Shown piece by piece: positions 50,126 to 60,140 of a stretch of DNA of 64,000 nucleotides. The translations under genes and the position numbers were made by a program. Source of the DNA: Cepaea nemoralis (Eukaryota > Mollusca > Gastropoda > Stylommatophora > Helicidae); NCBI GenBank assembly GCA_014155875.1, contig JACEFZ010005544.1:248001-312000 (forward strand). The letters are read 5' to 3'. The notes beneath the pieces were generated by a model that made no database searches, was not told where the DNA came from, and worked only from the letters and a program-made list of their open reading frames with translations. Each line of letters starts with the position of its first letter. The stretch's first letter is position 1.

Positions 50126-50377
50126 ACATGCGCACATACTGAAACAATAGCTCTGTCTAGATTATCCATCTGAAGTATTGTGAGCAACATATGAAGCGTT
50201 AGATTATCCACACAGCTTGTCATGAATATATAATTCATTGGCTCGTTGGCGAAGAAGCTATTGTTGGATAAAAGTCGTCTACAGAGTCGCCTGTCTTCTC
50301 TTATTGTGCGGTAAAAATCTTCATGGTCTACGTCTAATGCCACTAATTAATTTACAGTTTCGTCTCGTTTCTTGTAG

Positions 50378-50643
50378 GACTAGATATCCACAGAAAGAAA
50401 GTTAATTTATTGAACATGTTACAGATGAAAATGCTGTGCAAGAATACCGAATCAGGGCTGCATGTGATTTACGTTGCGTGTGTCTTCATTGCTTGGACTG
50501 TAACAACATTTATATGCCACGATAGTGGCAAGCTGTTTTTGCTGTTGTCCGAGAAAGCACTGCATGTTGAAGACAGTGCCAGCCAGTTGTCCAGTGTGCC
50601 ATTTCAGCGATTTTGTTTGGCGTTTATTCTCACAACATTTCAG
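50378..50643 (+). CDS. Putative internal exon of a multi-pass membrane protein
   Basis: A pyrimidine-rich tract ending TTTCTTGTAG precedes the exon and CAG|GTCAGT follows it, so both splice sites look right. The frame stays open for 88 codons and ends in phase 0. It contains a hydrophobic helix (GLHVIYVACVFIAWTVTTFI, residues about 25-45 of the exon) and starts a second one (FCLAFILTTFQ) that would continue in the next exon at 54333. A protein family is not certain. The arrangement faintly resembles the N-terminal part of DC-STAMP-domain proteins. The intron in between would hold LINE D, a SINE-like repeat and 34-bp arrays, which is normal for an intron. Only transcript data can confirm it. 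Confidence 0.4.
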
Positions 50644-50774
50644 GTCAGTTGCGTTCATGTGGTTAGATATGTTGATGTGTGTTGTCTTTCTCTCTCCAAA
50701 GTCATGGCTGACTTCATCCTGCAAAATTTCCTTGAATCTTTCTCTGAGAATGTCAGTATTTATTTATCCATCAG

Positions 50775-50960
50775 AAAGTAATTGTTGCATTCTTCTCTGA
50801 AAATATGATTGCAGTATTCATCCATGAAGATGGCATTGTTGTATTTTACCTGTACAAATTCCTTGCCGTATTTATTCCTCAAAAATACCTTGTTGCATTC
50901 TTTCCTCAAAAAGCTATTGTTGTATTCATCTCTGAAAATACATTGTCGCATACTTCTCAA
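50775..50960. repeat. Degenerate ~30-bp minisatellite
   Basis: Five to six loose copies of a CTCTGAAAATAC / TTGTTGTATTC motif. No coding signal. Confidence 0.55.
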
Positions 50961-51590
50961 ACTCACACCAAGAGAAACCTTTAAACAGCTTTCATATGCA
51001 GTGTTTGAATACTTGGTATTAAGTGGCAAGACACAATAAAAATACTGAAGTATTGGAAAGATCAGGTTGTGTGACGGTTCGTTCCATGCGCAGTCTTCGT
51101 AGACTTAGATGGATAGGACATGTTAGGAGGATGGATGATGGTAGAATACCAAAGGATATCTTTTTTAGTGAATTACAGATAGGTAAGAGATCTCGGGGTC
51201 GTCGTCTGCTACGATACAAAGTGTGTGATAGAGGGGCATGATTGATGCAGGCATTGTTATTGCACAATAGGAGCAAGTCGCCGCTTAACGCGTTGCATGG
51301 ACGGCAAAGATTATAAATGGAGTAAAAACAAAGGAGACAAAGACTGCAGATGAGTCAAACACTAAACGTGTGAAACACAAAGCGTGTAAGTCGTCAAATG
51401 GTGCGTGATGGTGGAAATGACAATGTGTTCACATACATCCATTGTGGACATAATTTACCGCGCGAATTGGCCTGATCATTCACATTCGCTACCGTAATGG
51501 GTTGTTGGTATTATGCCTTTTTTTGGAAGCTCATTGTTAAAAACTATTGTCTGTAAAGATGTCAAGGTGCCAGTACAGTAATTATGTTAA
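50960..51590 (+). mobile_element. LINE family D, second copy
   Basis: Starts within the SHQEKRLN block (ACACCAAGAGAAACCTTTAA) and follows 41770-42154 closely: TEVLERSGCVTV, LRRLRWIGHVRRMDDGRIPK, RSRGRRLLRYK. It then continues without any LTR into the zinc-finger end, where Cys codons are mutated, and the 3' sequence. A 20-base deletion near 51005 and further shifts destroy the frame. It serves as the empty-site reference for the solo LTR in copy 1. Confidence 0.85.
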
Positions 51591-51639
51591 ATTTTGGATC
51601 GACCTAGACTAAATTTTTTGTTTTAACGTTACATATCCC

Positions 51640-51850
51640 TTACATGACGTTGCAGTCAACACAAGCATTTTTCAGTTGTTATTGACGTTCTTGGAAAGAT
51701 TATGCTCAGTAGTTTGCCACTGCTTTCTGAATGGCGGGCTCACATACCCTGTAAGAAGCCAACACTACGCGATCCGCTGCGGAATCTCGCGCAACTGTGG
51801 TCCTCACGTGGATATGCGGGATTACGGAGCAAGTCGTTAACCCCTCGGGA
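51640..51850 (-). mobile_element. SINE-like dispersed repeat E
   Basis: It shares GCTCAGTAGTTTGCCACTGC, CTTTCTGAATGGCGGGCTCA and a CACGTGGATATGCGGGATTA end with the copies at 60425-60612 (same strand) and 56394-56640 (opposite strand). Non-coding. Confidence 0.7.
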
Positions 51851-51959
51851 CCAGGAAATTCATGGGAATTAAAGGTGATTGAGTGATACCGACCACATTA
51901 CCTACTTGGAACTGGCAGGTCTATAAAAATTTGGATCTAGCACCATATGCCCAATGCGC

Positions 51960-52562
51960 CTTAACTTGTGTAGAAATGTATTACTTGTGTAAAGATGTAC
52001 CCATCGCCAGTGTGTTACTTGTGTAATGATGTACCCATCGCCAGTGTATTACTTGTGTAAAGATGTACCCATCGCCAGTGTATTACTTGTGTAATGATGT
52101 ACCCATCGCCAGTGTATTACTTGTGTAAAGATGTACCCATCGCCAGTGTGTTACTTGTGTAATGATGTACCCATCGCCAGTGTATTACTTGTGTAAAGAT
52201 GTACCCATCGCCAGTGTGTTACTTGTGTAATGATGTACCCATCGCCAGTGTATTACTTGTGTAATGATGTACCCATCGCCAGTGTATTAATTGTGTAAAG
52301 ATGTACCCATCGCCAGTGTATTAATTGTGTAAAGATGTACCCATCGCCAGTGTGTTACTTGTGTAAAGATGTACCCATCGCCAGTGTGTTACTTGTGTAA
52401 AGATGTACCCATCAACAGTATATTACTTGTTTAAAGGTGTCAACAGCACCAGTGTAAAGATTCCCCCATCAACAGTATATTACTTGTTTAAAGGTGTCTC
52501 CAGCAGCAGTGTATTGCTTGAGTAAAGTTGTCCCCATTGCCAGTATTTTACTTATGCAAAGA
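51960..52562. repeat. 34-bp tandem array, left part, with 68-bp dimers
   Basis: The unit is TTACTTGTGTAAAGATG plus TACCCATCGCCAGTGTA (34 bp). Between about 52000 and 52300 units with TAATGATG and TAAAGATG alternate, giving a 68-bp dimer. Toward the right it drifts into TTTAAAGGTGTC-type units. Confidence 0.93.
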
Positions 52563-52999
52563 TACTATGATGACGAACACGATCATGGATACTATTTTGA
52601 TGTCGGAGAAATCGTCCCATGGCTGACAAAGGAGGAAGAAATCGAAAGGCAACAGAAACTCAAACTCGAAAGAGAAAACCGGCGCAAAGAAGAAAATGAA
52701 AACATTGAAAAGCTTCTACAGACAACACACACAAAAGGAGGCAAAATGACAAAATAAAAAGTCCTTATAAGGACTGTACCCAGCTAAGCGAAACGCACAA
52801 GTAGCTAACACTGAAGAAGGAAACAACCAGAGGAGACGGACACAAAGGATACCTAGCTGACGTCACAGACACAAACACTTGGGACTCACTCGTAACAGAG
52901 CACAGACACAAAAACTACGAACCTCAACTCTAACCAAGGCTGAAAAAGCAGGTTGAACGAGGCCGAATGTGGAATTTTTGTTTTTGATCCAAGCAAGCA
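52563..52999 (+). other. 437-bp unrelated insertion inside the 34-bp array, with a short charged ORF
   Basis: The array stops at CTTATGCAAAGAT and resumes at AAGTCTCCATCGC. In between lies unique sequence that opens with an in-frame coding stretch to a TAA at 52757. It begins with an acidic/aromatic segment (YYDDEHDHGYYFDVGEIVPW) and continues as a highly charged, probably coiled-coil helix rich in E, K, R and Q. Downstream are a perfect palindrome AGTCCTTATAAGGACT and an end TTTTTGTTTTTGATCC with AAGC repeats, which looks like the 3' end of a retroelement. I do not recognise the protein. No target-site duplication is clear. A retroposed fragment or an unknown element's ORF end are both possible. 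Confidence 0.45.
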
Positions 53000-53875
53000 A
53001 GTCTCCATCGCAAGTATATAACTTGTTTAAAGGTGTCTCCATCGCCAGTATATTACTTGCTTAAAATGGTCTGCATCGCCAAGATATTATTTGTTTAAAG
53101 GTGTCTCCATCGCCAGTATATTATTTGTTTAATGGTGTCTCCATCGCCAGGCGATTACTTTTTTAAAATGTGTCTCCATCGCAAGTATATTACATTTTTA
53201 AAGGTGTTTCCATCGCCAGTATATTACTTGCTTTAAGGAGCCTCCATTGCCAGTGTTTTACTTGTTTAAAGGTGTCTTCATCGCCAGTGTTTTACTTGTT
53301 TAAAGGTGTCGCCATCGCCAGTGCTCTACGTTTTTAAAGTTATCTCCATAGCCACTATATTACTTGTTAAAATGGCCTCTATTGCCGAATATTACTTGTG
53401 TAAAGGTGTTTCTATCGCCAGTATATGACTTGTTTAAAAGTTTTTCCATCGCCAGTATATGACTTATTTAAAGGTGTTTCTATCGCCAGTATATGTCTTG
53501 TTTAAAGGTGTTTCTATCGCCAGTATATGACTTGTTTAAAGGTGTTTCTATCGCCAGTATATGACTTGTTTAAAGGTGTTTCCATCGCCAGTATATGACA
53601 TGTTTAAAGGTGTTTCTATCGCCATTTTATTACGTGCGTAAAGGTGTCTCCATCGTCAGTATATTACTTGTTTAAAGGTGTTTCTATCGCCAGTATATGA
53701 CTTGTTTAAAGGTGTTTCTATCGCTAGTATATGACTTGTTTAAAGGTGTTTCCATCGCCAGTATATGACATGTTTAAAGGTGTTTCTATCGCCATTTTAT
53801 TACGTGTGTAAAGGTGTCTCCATCGTCAGTATATTACTTGTTTAAAAGTGTCTCCATTGCCAGTTTACTATTGGG
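53000..53875. repeat. 34-bp tandem array, right part
   Basis: Units such as GTGTTTCTATCGCCAGTA plus TATGACTTGTTTAAAG (34 bp) continue the family of 51960-52562 with more divergence. A five-unit block repeats at 170 bp: the GTATATGACATG marks are at 53591 and 53761. Confidence 0.92.
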
Positions 53876-53944
53876 GTCTCAAACAGTAAGTAAAGAAAGT
53901 TAACATTATGAACCCCCTGTAAATGTCGTACAAGGCAACTAAAG

Positions 53945-54250
53945 AACCGTGGTGTGAGAGAGGATATCTCACTCAGTAAAACATTACCAGCCTTGGTGTG
54001 AGAGAGGATATCTCAGAATGTTGAACATTACCAGCGAACCCCCACCAGCCTTGAACTGGGCATGCAAGGTTGTGGGCTATTATTCCACTAGGAGTCTTAC
54101 AGGCATAATAATAATAATAATAATAATATTTATTATAATTATTATAATAAAGAGGAAGAGGAAGAGAGCGGGAAGAAGAAGAAGAAGAAGAAGAAGAAGA
54201 AGAAGAAGAAGAAGAAGAAGAAGAAGAAGAAGAAGAAGAAGAAGAAGAAG
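53945..54250. repeat. Short direct duplication, (AAT)n and (GAA)n microsatellites
   Basis: TGGTGTGAGAGAGGATATCT occurs twice about 45 bp apart (53951 and 53996). It is followed by (ATA)n at 54105-54128 and a nearly pure (GAA)n run at 54172-54250. Long GAA tracts can form triplex DNA. Confidence 0.9.
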
Positions 54251-54332
54251 CAATTTGAGTGTTCATCAATACATGTTAGCTTATTTCCCGTTAAAAGACA
54301 CTCCCGCTAAATGTCATGATTTCTGATTGCAG

Positions 54333-54467
54333 TGTGTGACATGCCTGCTTCTGGTGTCTCCTGGCTTTAGCATCAAGGACATCCTTCAGTCGAGGGCTAG
54401 ATTGCTGCTCCTGGCATCTCACGGTCTGGCCACACTAGCCACTAACTACAGCATGGCTTACATTGAG
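54333..54467 (+). CDS. Putative internal exon of a multi-pass membrane protein (partner of 50378-50643)
   Basis: Preceded by TTTCTGATTGCAG and followed by GAG|GTAATC, giving a 135-nt exon of exactly 45 codons in phase 0-0, which fits the phase-0 end of the upstream candidate. It encodes CVTCLLLVSPGF, the rest of the second hydrophobic helix, then a short polar loop (SIKDILQSRAR) and a third hydrophobic stretch (LLLLASHGLATLAT). An Arg-rich short loop between membrane helices followed by a small-residue helix is reminiscent of DC-STAMP-domain proteins, but I would not assign the family on this. The frame stays open beyond the donor to 54830 with unrelated composition. No further exon is recognised to the right. 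Confidence 0.45.
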
Positions 54468-54779
54468 GTAATCATGTGGGGTCTAGTGGTGGAGGCTTGT
54501 CGTTTATATCCTGTCTTCTTCCCCTCCCGCCCTGTGTATACACTTGAACATCATCATCAAGTACTTCGCCGACTGCTGTGGGCGATCCTGTTTCTCCAGA
54601 TCTTGAGATCACCAACAGCACAAATCAATTCGTGTTCTGACGCCCTTCCGCACCATGACACAAGACTGCCAAGAATGTTTTCTCGCCGTCTTCCCCTGCC
54701 TCCTTTCACAACTATTTCCAGTTGTCACGTGTTCCAGTTCTTTTCTTCTAATAATATGGCTAAAAGTGAAGACTGTACC

Positions 54780-55180
54780 TTTCTGATGTTTGTAATAAGT
54801 TTTCTTATTTTGGTGACCAGTCGTTTATAAGTTTTCTTATTTTGGTGACCATCGTTTATCTTGATTACCTTTCTATTATATTGGTAATCTGCCTTTAATA
54901 TTGGTAATCTGTCCTTTATATTGATTATCTGGTTCTTTCTTTTTTTATATTGGTAATCTGTCTTTTACATTGACAATCTCTGTCTTTTATATTATTGGCA
55001 CATTAATTTGGGTGAACTTTCGTATATTAGGTGACCTGTCCTACATACTGTCGTTTATATTCATAGCCTGTCATTTATATTATTAATCTGTCGTTCCTTT
55101 TGGTGGTCTTCACTTTATTCTTCACTTTATACTGGAAACCTTCATTATAATGGTGACCTGTTGGTAACAATGATGATTTA
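54780..55180. repeat. Degenerate ~20-24-bp minisatellite
   Basis: Loose repeats of TATATTGGTAATCTGTC and related words; AT-rich, non-coding. Confidence 0.7.
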
Positions 55181-55745
55181 CATCGCTCACGAACGCTTAT
55201 ATTGTTATGTGTGCATAATTGACCTCCAGTCTTTTATTGTTGCCAGCTTTCTTCACTGAGTGGGGCTGAGTGGTCTCGAGATATGGTGCCCGCCTCGAGT
55301 GCTGGAGATCCCGGGTTCAAGCCTCGGTGAGTGTTGGGACTTCTAGTAACAAAATTTCCCCTGGTCTTTGGGTAGTGAGATCGGATGCCCGTGTGTACTG
55401 CTGCGCACGTAAAAAATCCCTTGGCAGTTGGAAATCGAAAAAGAGTAGCCTAACGGCGCTGCCGGGCAAAGTTTCGAGTTAAAAATCTACCCAAAGTATT
55501 TCAGGATCCTGGCCGGTGCTACGGAGTTCGTGCACTGAGCTGAGATTATCTGGACTCAGGCTTGAGTTAGGAGTTGAACGGAGCACTTATGGGTTACATC
55601 CGTGTGCCGTGATGTTGATCCGTCGACTAAACTAAACTAAACTAAACTAAACTAAACTTGCATCCCTCCCGAAAGCTTATTCTGTTATGTGTGTATAATT
55701 GGCCTCCTATCTTTTATTTTTGCCAGCATTCTTCACACTGGCAAG
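55181..55745. repeat. Direct repeat of about 77 bp flanking the SINE
   Basis: Sequence at 55181-55258 (containing TTGTTATGTGTGCATAATTG and TTGCCAGCTTTCTTCACT) recurs at about 55664-55740 with a few changes. The SINE lies between. The repeat is too long to be a target-site duplication, so it was probably a pre-existing tandem pair. Confidence 0.75.
55259..55662 (+). mobile_element. tRNA-derived SINE F with (CTAAA)n tail, copy 2
   Basis: This is the better preserved of two copies. The A box is TGGGGCTGAGTGG (55261-55273) and the B box GGTTCAAGCC (55314-55323), at tRNA-like spacing. The body shares TAACAAAATTTCCCCTGG, AATCGAAAAAGAGTAGCC and ATTTCAGGATCCTGG with 12225-12607. It ends in five to six ACTAA repeats. 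The SINE is transcribed by RNA polymerase III from these internal boxes. The partner LINE is not obvious in this window. Confidence 0.85.
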
Positions 55746-55985
55746 GCGTAGTACAAACAAAATGGAAATCATGTTACTCACCATCTGTGCCCTCACATTT
55801 GGTGCGCTGTCTGATGTATTGTTGACTTGTCACTTATATTGATCACTATTTTGTATATGGATATCTAGTGTACATACTGTGAACATGTTTTGTGTCGTCA
55901 TATTTCATCTTTATTTACGTTTCTTTGCTTGTCTCTGGTATTCATTACTGCCGCAATTTCTGCGCACTGTATTCTTCTTCTTTCT
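55663..55985. other. No gene recognised
   Basis: Apart from the flanking repeat to about 55745 there is only AT-rich DNA up to the CT microsatellite. Confidence 0.5.

Positions 55986-55988
<3 letters not shown>

Positions 55989-56078
<90 letters not shown>
55989..56078. repeat. (CT)n-(GT)n microsatellite
   Basis: CT units to 56046, then GT units to 56078; directly continued by the 30-bp array. Confidence 0.97.
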
Positions 56079-56082
<4 letters not shown>

Positions 56083-56720
56083 TTAACTTTCGTGCGTACT
56101 GGGTGAGAGGTTTAACGCTCGTGCATATCTGGTGAGAGGTGTAACATTCGTACACATTGGGTGAGAGGTATAACGATCATGCATATTAGGTGAGAAGTTT
56201 AACGCTCGAGCATATTGGGTGATAGGTTTAACATTCATGCATATTGGGTGAGAGGTTTAACGCTCGTGCATATTGGGTGAGGGGTTTAACATTAGCATAT
56301 TGAGTGAGAGGTTTAACAGTCGTGAATGTTGGGTGAGAGGCTTAACGTTCGTGCATATTGGGTGAGAGATTTAACGCTCGTGCATATTAGGTGAGGCCGG
56401 TCTCCCTGGCCTAGAGGTTAAACTACTTTCTCATTAATCCCGTTTACCCACGTAGGGCAACGCAGCGCGCAAGAATTGGAAGCGGTTCACGCCGCGTTGG
56501 TGACTTACGGGATAAGTGAGCCGGCCGCTTAGAAAGTAATGGCAAACTACTGAGCGTAATCTTGCCAAGAAATCAACAACAGCGGTAAAATGCTGGTGTT
56601 GACAGCAATGTCCTGTAAAGAATATGCGGATAAAAAAATTAGTGAGAGGTTTAAAGCTTGTCATATTGGGTGAGAGTTGTATCGCTCGTGAATATTGGGT
56701 GAGCTGTTTAACGCTAGTGC
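56079..56720. repeat. 30-bp tandem array, interrupted by a SINE-like element
   Basis: The unit is GGTGAGAGGTTTAACGC plus TCGTGCATATTGG (30 bp), about ten copies to 56393 and about two more at 56641-56720. The two parts were one array before the insertion. Confidence 0.9.
56394..56640 (+). mobile_element. SINE-like dispersed repeat E, inserted in the 30-bp array
   Basis: It starts GCCGGTCTCCCTGGCCTAGA, whose TGGCCTAGAGG resembles a pol III A box. GGTTCACGCC at 56484-56493 is a possible B box. It ends in GATAAAAAAA. The flanking TTAGGTGAG (left) and TTAGTGAG (right) may be an imperfect target-site duplication, although they are also array sequence. Three antisense copies in this window (11583, 51640, 60425) share its body. 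About 247 bp. Confidence 0.7.
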
Positions 56721-57075
56721 TCAAACGTTCTCTGGTGTCCGCGACGTTGTCGGTTCATACCACTCACCGGTCAGTCGGACATAAATGTTGACTTCTCGTC
56801 CTAGACTTAGAAACGTCAAATACAAGTACATCAGAAATCGAAGTGTGGTGGCCTGAAGGCGGGACAGGATGATTATAAGGCTCTCACTCATATCTGTCCA
56901 GTGAACTCACTAGCTGTAGCAAGGATTTGATGTAATGGGACGTTTGTGAACTACACTCTAGTTTAAAGCAAGCGAATGAAATAAAAACTGTCGTTGATAT
57001 CTTAAACCATCTTCTTTGTTATTTAAGGTGTATCTTTTGATTACACTCGTAGTAATAACATCAAAGCAGTAGAAG
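56721..57075. other. No gene recognised
   Basis: Unique-looking DNA. A GGTTCATACC box-B-like word at 56752 has no A box partner at the right distance. Confidence 0.5.
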
Positions 57076-57091
57076 CACACACGCACGCACG

Positions 57092-57152
<61 letters not shown>
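57076..57152. repeat. (CA)n microsatellite
   Basis: A pure CA run preceded by four ACGC units. Confidence 0.97.
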
Positions 57153-57155
<3 letters not shown>

Positions 57156-57590
57156 AGACACACAGGTACTTACACGCATTGCCATTAAAGATACGATTTC
57201 TGAATGAGATTACGATCAGACACGTAAAGTGTATTGGATTGATAAAGGCGAAGCTCGCTATTAAACGATAACTTAGAGAGAAAGAAGGAACATGTATGGA
57301 GGGGGATGTAGGAGAGGGAATGTTGGTATTTGCACTTAAAGTATCAGTATATAGAAACATGGGATTAACTCTTAAATTATTAGTATATGGAAACAAGTGA
57401 TTAATTAATACATTAAAGTATTAATATAAAGAGACATGGGATTAGAACATAAAGTATTAGCATCTAGAAATAATGTTAAATGGTCATTTTATAATAGAAC
57501 AAAAATTAGATGTGTCAAGAGTTTAACATTGAAAAAAAAATGATTTATAATACAGACTAGCTTAAGATCGAGGAGAGGAATGCTCAACAC
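57153..57590. other. No gene recognised; loose AT-rich repeats
   Basis: Words like TTAAAGTATTAGTATATAG recur around 57335-57460 with about 45-55 bp spacing; otherwise nothing. Confidence 0.5.
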
Positions 57591-58257
57591 ATCCATCCAT
57601 CCATCCATCCATCCATTCATCCATCCATCCATCCATCCATCCATCATGTGCCATGCAGGTAAGCGTGGGCGGTCATGATTCACCATTTCACTCGAACACC
57701 AGAGTCGTGGATAAGTTAAGTGTTCTTGTCTCGACCATGCCACGTGGTCAAGCCATCCATATATTTACTTCTTTGTCTTCTCCTTGTTCTCTTCCCCTCG
57801 ATCTTGTCAGCTGTCACCAAGTTCTCCAATTTATTTCTGCCCATAACATGTCCAACAATTGATTTACTGTCTACGTCTAATTTCTCTAATCAGTTTACGA
57901 TTTTCACTTGTTTCTTTGTATGACTTGGTCGTTGGTTTTTCTGTCCGTCCATGGTATTCTTTGCATTTTCCTCAGAAACCACATTTCCACAGCCATATAA
58001 AGTTTTCTTTTAGCTTGAATACACATTGTCCACGCTTCACATGCATGTACAAGTACAAGTTCTATGTAGCACCTCATCGCTTTTTATCGTAGCAATTGAC
58101 ATCTTTTTTTCTGGTCAGTAAGTATTTCATTTTGGAAAAGGCTACCTTCGCTATGGCAATTCTTGTTCTAATCTCTTCAAGGCATCTCCCATTAGATGTT
58201 ATGACTGTTCCGAGATAATTGTACCGATTCATTTGTTTAAGAATATTCCCACTTACC

Positions 58258-59898
58258 TAGGGTTGCCAGACGTCCGGCAAAGAGAGGACATATCCTCCTT
58301 TTTAGCCTAATGTCCTCCGTCCGGCAGGCAAAGCTAAAAACCTTTCAAATGTCCGGCTTTTTAAATATTTTATGTTATCATTTTTTATGTATTGTTGTTA
58401 CAACTTACAATGTATCTACACTCTACCGTGTGTTTACATTCTTTATTAAAATCCATTGCTTAATAATATTTATTTATTTTTCCTATTTATACCAAATGTG
58501 AAACACCAATTATTTGTATAATTTGAATTTAGCTGTTGCTCTATTCGGCAACACTAACAATGCTGTAGTCTCTATGGTCAAAATGTTAATGTTATTTCCG
58601 GTTCCTGTAGCAGAGACGCCACTTAAAACTGTTTTGTTTTTTTAATTTGTAATTTTTGCCATCTATGTTTATGAAAATGGCTTCTACAAAGAGAAAATGC
58701 AAATTCTCGAACACTATGAAAATTAAGTTTCCATGCTTCGTTGAAGGACGCAACGAGAATGAGGCAAAGTGTACGATTTGCTATAGTTACTTCTCCGTTG
58801 CCAACAAAGGAACTACTGATGTGGAGCGCCGTGTTGACAGTGAGAGACATAGAAACCTAATCAAAGTGTCCACGTCATCTAGCACAATGACGTATTTTTT
58901 TTCAGCTTAATTACTCAAATGTGTTGCTGAAAGTGCATGCGGTTGAAGCAACTTTGGCATTTCACAAAGTTTGTCACCATCAGTCTTACAACTCGATGAC
59001 CTGCACAGCTGGTTTGATGCACACATTATTTGAAGATACAGAAATTGCTAAATATATTGCTTGTGCAAAAACAAAGACTGAAGCAATAATAAACCAAGTG
59101 ATTGTCCCCCACACTGTTGATGAACTGGATACACTTTTAAGTGGTGTTTCAGGTTTCGGTCTTTCGATAAATACTAGCAATCACGGTTCGCAGAAAATAT
59201 TTCCGATCGTTGACTGGAAAGCAGGTGGAAATCAAACTAAGATTCTCGAGTTAGATAACACACCAAATGAAACCTCAGAAACAGTATATTTTGAGAACAC
59301 TCCAAAAACATGATTTGTACTCCAAATGTGTTGCTTTTGCTGGTGACAATGCCAATGTGAATTTTGGAGGCATTAACAGAAGAGAAGGTAGAAATGTGTA
59401 CTCGCATTTGAAAGAAGCCTTGAGCAAGCCATTAGTAGGCGTTGGATGTTCTGCTCATGTTCTGCACAACTGTATCCAACACGGCGCAGATTTAATGCAG
59501 ACTGACATTGAATCTATTATCTTGAAGATATTCAATTACTTTTCTATATACTATATACATCGTCAAAACAGAAACTTTAAAGAATTGTTGTGACTATGTC
59601 AACATTAACTATCAGCAACTACTCTATTACTCTAAAACTAGATGGCTCAGTTTGTTTCCAGCTGTTGAGGCTGTTTACTGCTTTGAAAGAATATTTTCTT
59701 TCTGTAAAACAACCACCTGCTATGATAAAAATTTATTGGCAGCTATTGTAATAAAATTGTACTGGTTGTGGGTTTCATCTGGAACGATTTAAATAAAACA
59801 TTCAATATTTCCTCCTTTGTCCTCCTTTTTGTCTTATTGTGTCCTCCTTTGTGTCTTATTATGTCCTCCTTTTGGTGCCCACGTATCTGGCAACACTA
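58258..59898 (+). mobile_element. hAT DNA transposon (1,641 bp) with 8-bp target-site duplication
   Basis: The termini are TAGGGTTGCCAGACGTCC at the left and, as reverse complement, TAGTGTTGCCAGATACGT at the right. Both are followed inwards by AGGAGGACA-type subterminal repeats. The element is flanked by CACTTACC at 58250-58257 and 59899-59906, a perfect 8-bp duplication, the hallmark of the hAT superfamily. It carries one degraded transposase gene on the plus strand. At 1.6 kb it is shorter than usual autonomous hATs because the C-terminal part of the transposase is missing. Confidence 0.93.
58656..59790 (+). pseudogene. hAT transposase, BED finger and catalytic core, frameshifted
   Basis: The first frame (58656-58907) begins with a basic stretch and a BED-type zinc finger: CTICYSYFSVANKGTTDV, then SERHRN. 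The second (58921-59310) has a hAT N-terminal helical region (HQSYNSMTC) and TSNHGSQKIFPIV. The third (59300-59590) carries FAGDNANVNFGG, whose Asp fits the second catalytic position of the RNase-H-like fold, and GCSAHVLHNCIQ. A fourth (59593-59760) has KTRWLSLFPAV, the conserved RW block. At least three frame changes separate these parts. The C-terminal hAT dimerisation domain and third acidic residue are absent. It would have cut and rejoined the element's ends; it cannot do so now. Confidence 0.88.
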
Positions 59899-60063
59899 CA
59901 CTTACCTGAATATTACATTTTGGTATTTCGTTCTTCCTAGTGACGACCATAATCTTGTCTTCTAACCCTAATTGTTCACTGTGTGCAGCAACCGCATCTA
60001 CTAAATGTTGTAGAGCCTGCTCATTGTTTGCAATCAATACTGTATCATCTGCATATTATTGTT

Positions 60064-60140
60064 ATATCTGTATTTTCTTATATCATATCTGTATTTTCTT
60101 ATATCATATCTGTATTTTCTTATATCATATCTGTATTTTC
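60064..60140. repeat. 21-bp tandem repeat, about 3.6 copies
   Basis: Copies of ATATCTGTATTTTCTTATAT plus C follow the 5' truncation point of the antisense LINE directly. Confidence 0.93.

Larger units (their letters stand above)
57591..60063 (-). mobile_element. LINE family A, longest copy, split by a hAT transposon
   Basis: On the minus strand the element runs from about 60063 down to 57591. It shows YADDTVLIANNEQ (about 60013-60051), the RT catalytic box, then EQLGLE and MVVTRKNEIPK. After the hAT insertion (58258-59898) it continues with the domain behind the palm (58249-57650) and the family tail [20 protein letters not shown] and TAHAYLHGT. The 3' tail is the (GGAT)n run, seen here as (CATC)n at 57591-57646. 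Removing the hAT and one copy of its duplication makes the two halves contiguous. Several stops make it non-functional. It is the only family A copy here that retains the YADD box. Confidence 0.85.

Noticed and set aside
48140..50147. Long Gly/Val/Trp-rich (plus) and Pro/Thr/His-rich (minus) ORFs
   Set aside because: They follow from the G/T composition of the degenerate minisatellite; no start context or conserved segment.
59834..60037. Minus-strand ORF as an independent gene
   Set aside because: It is the RT segment after the YADD box of the antisense LINE A, read across the hAT end; part of the split element.
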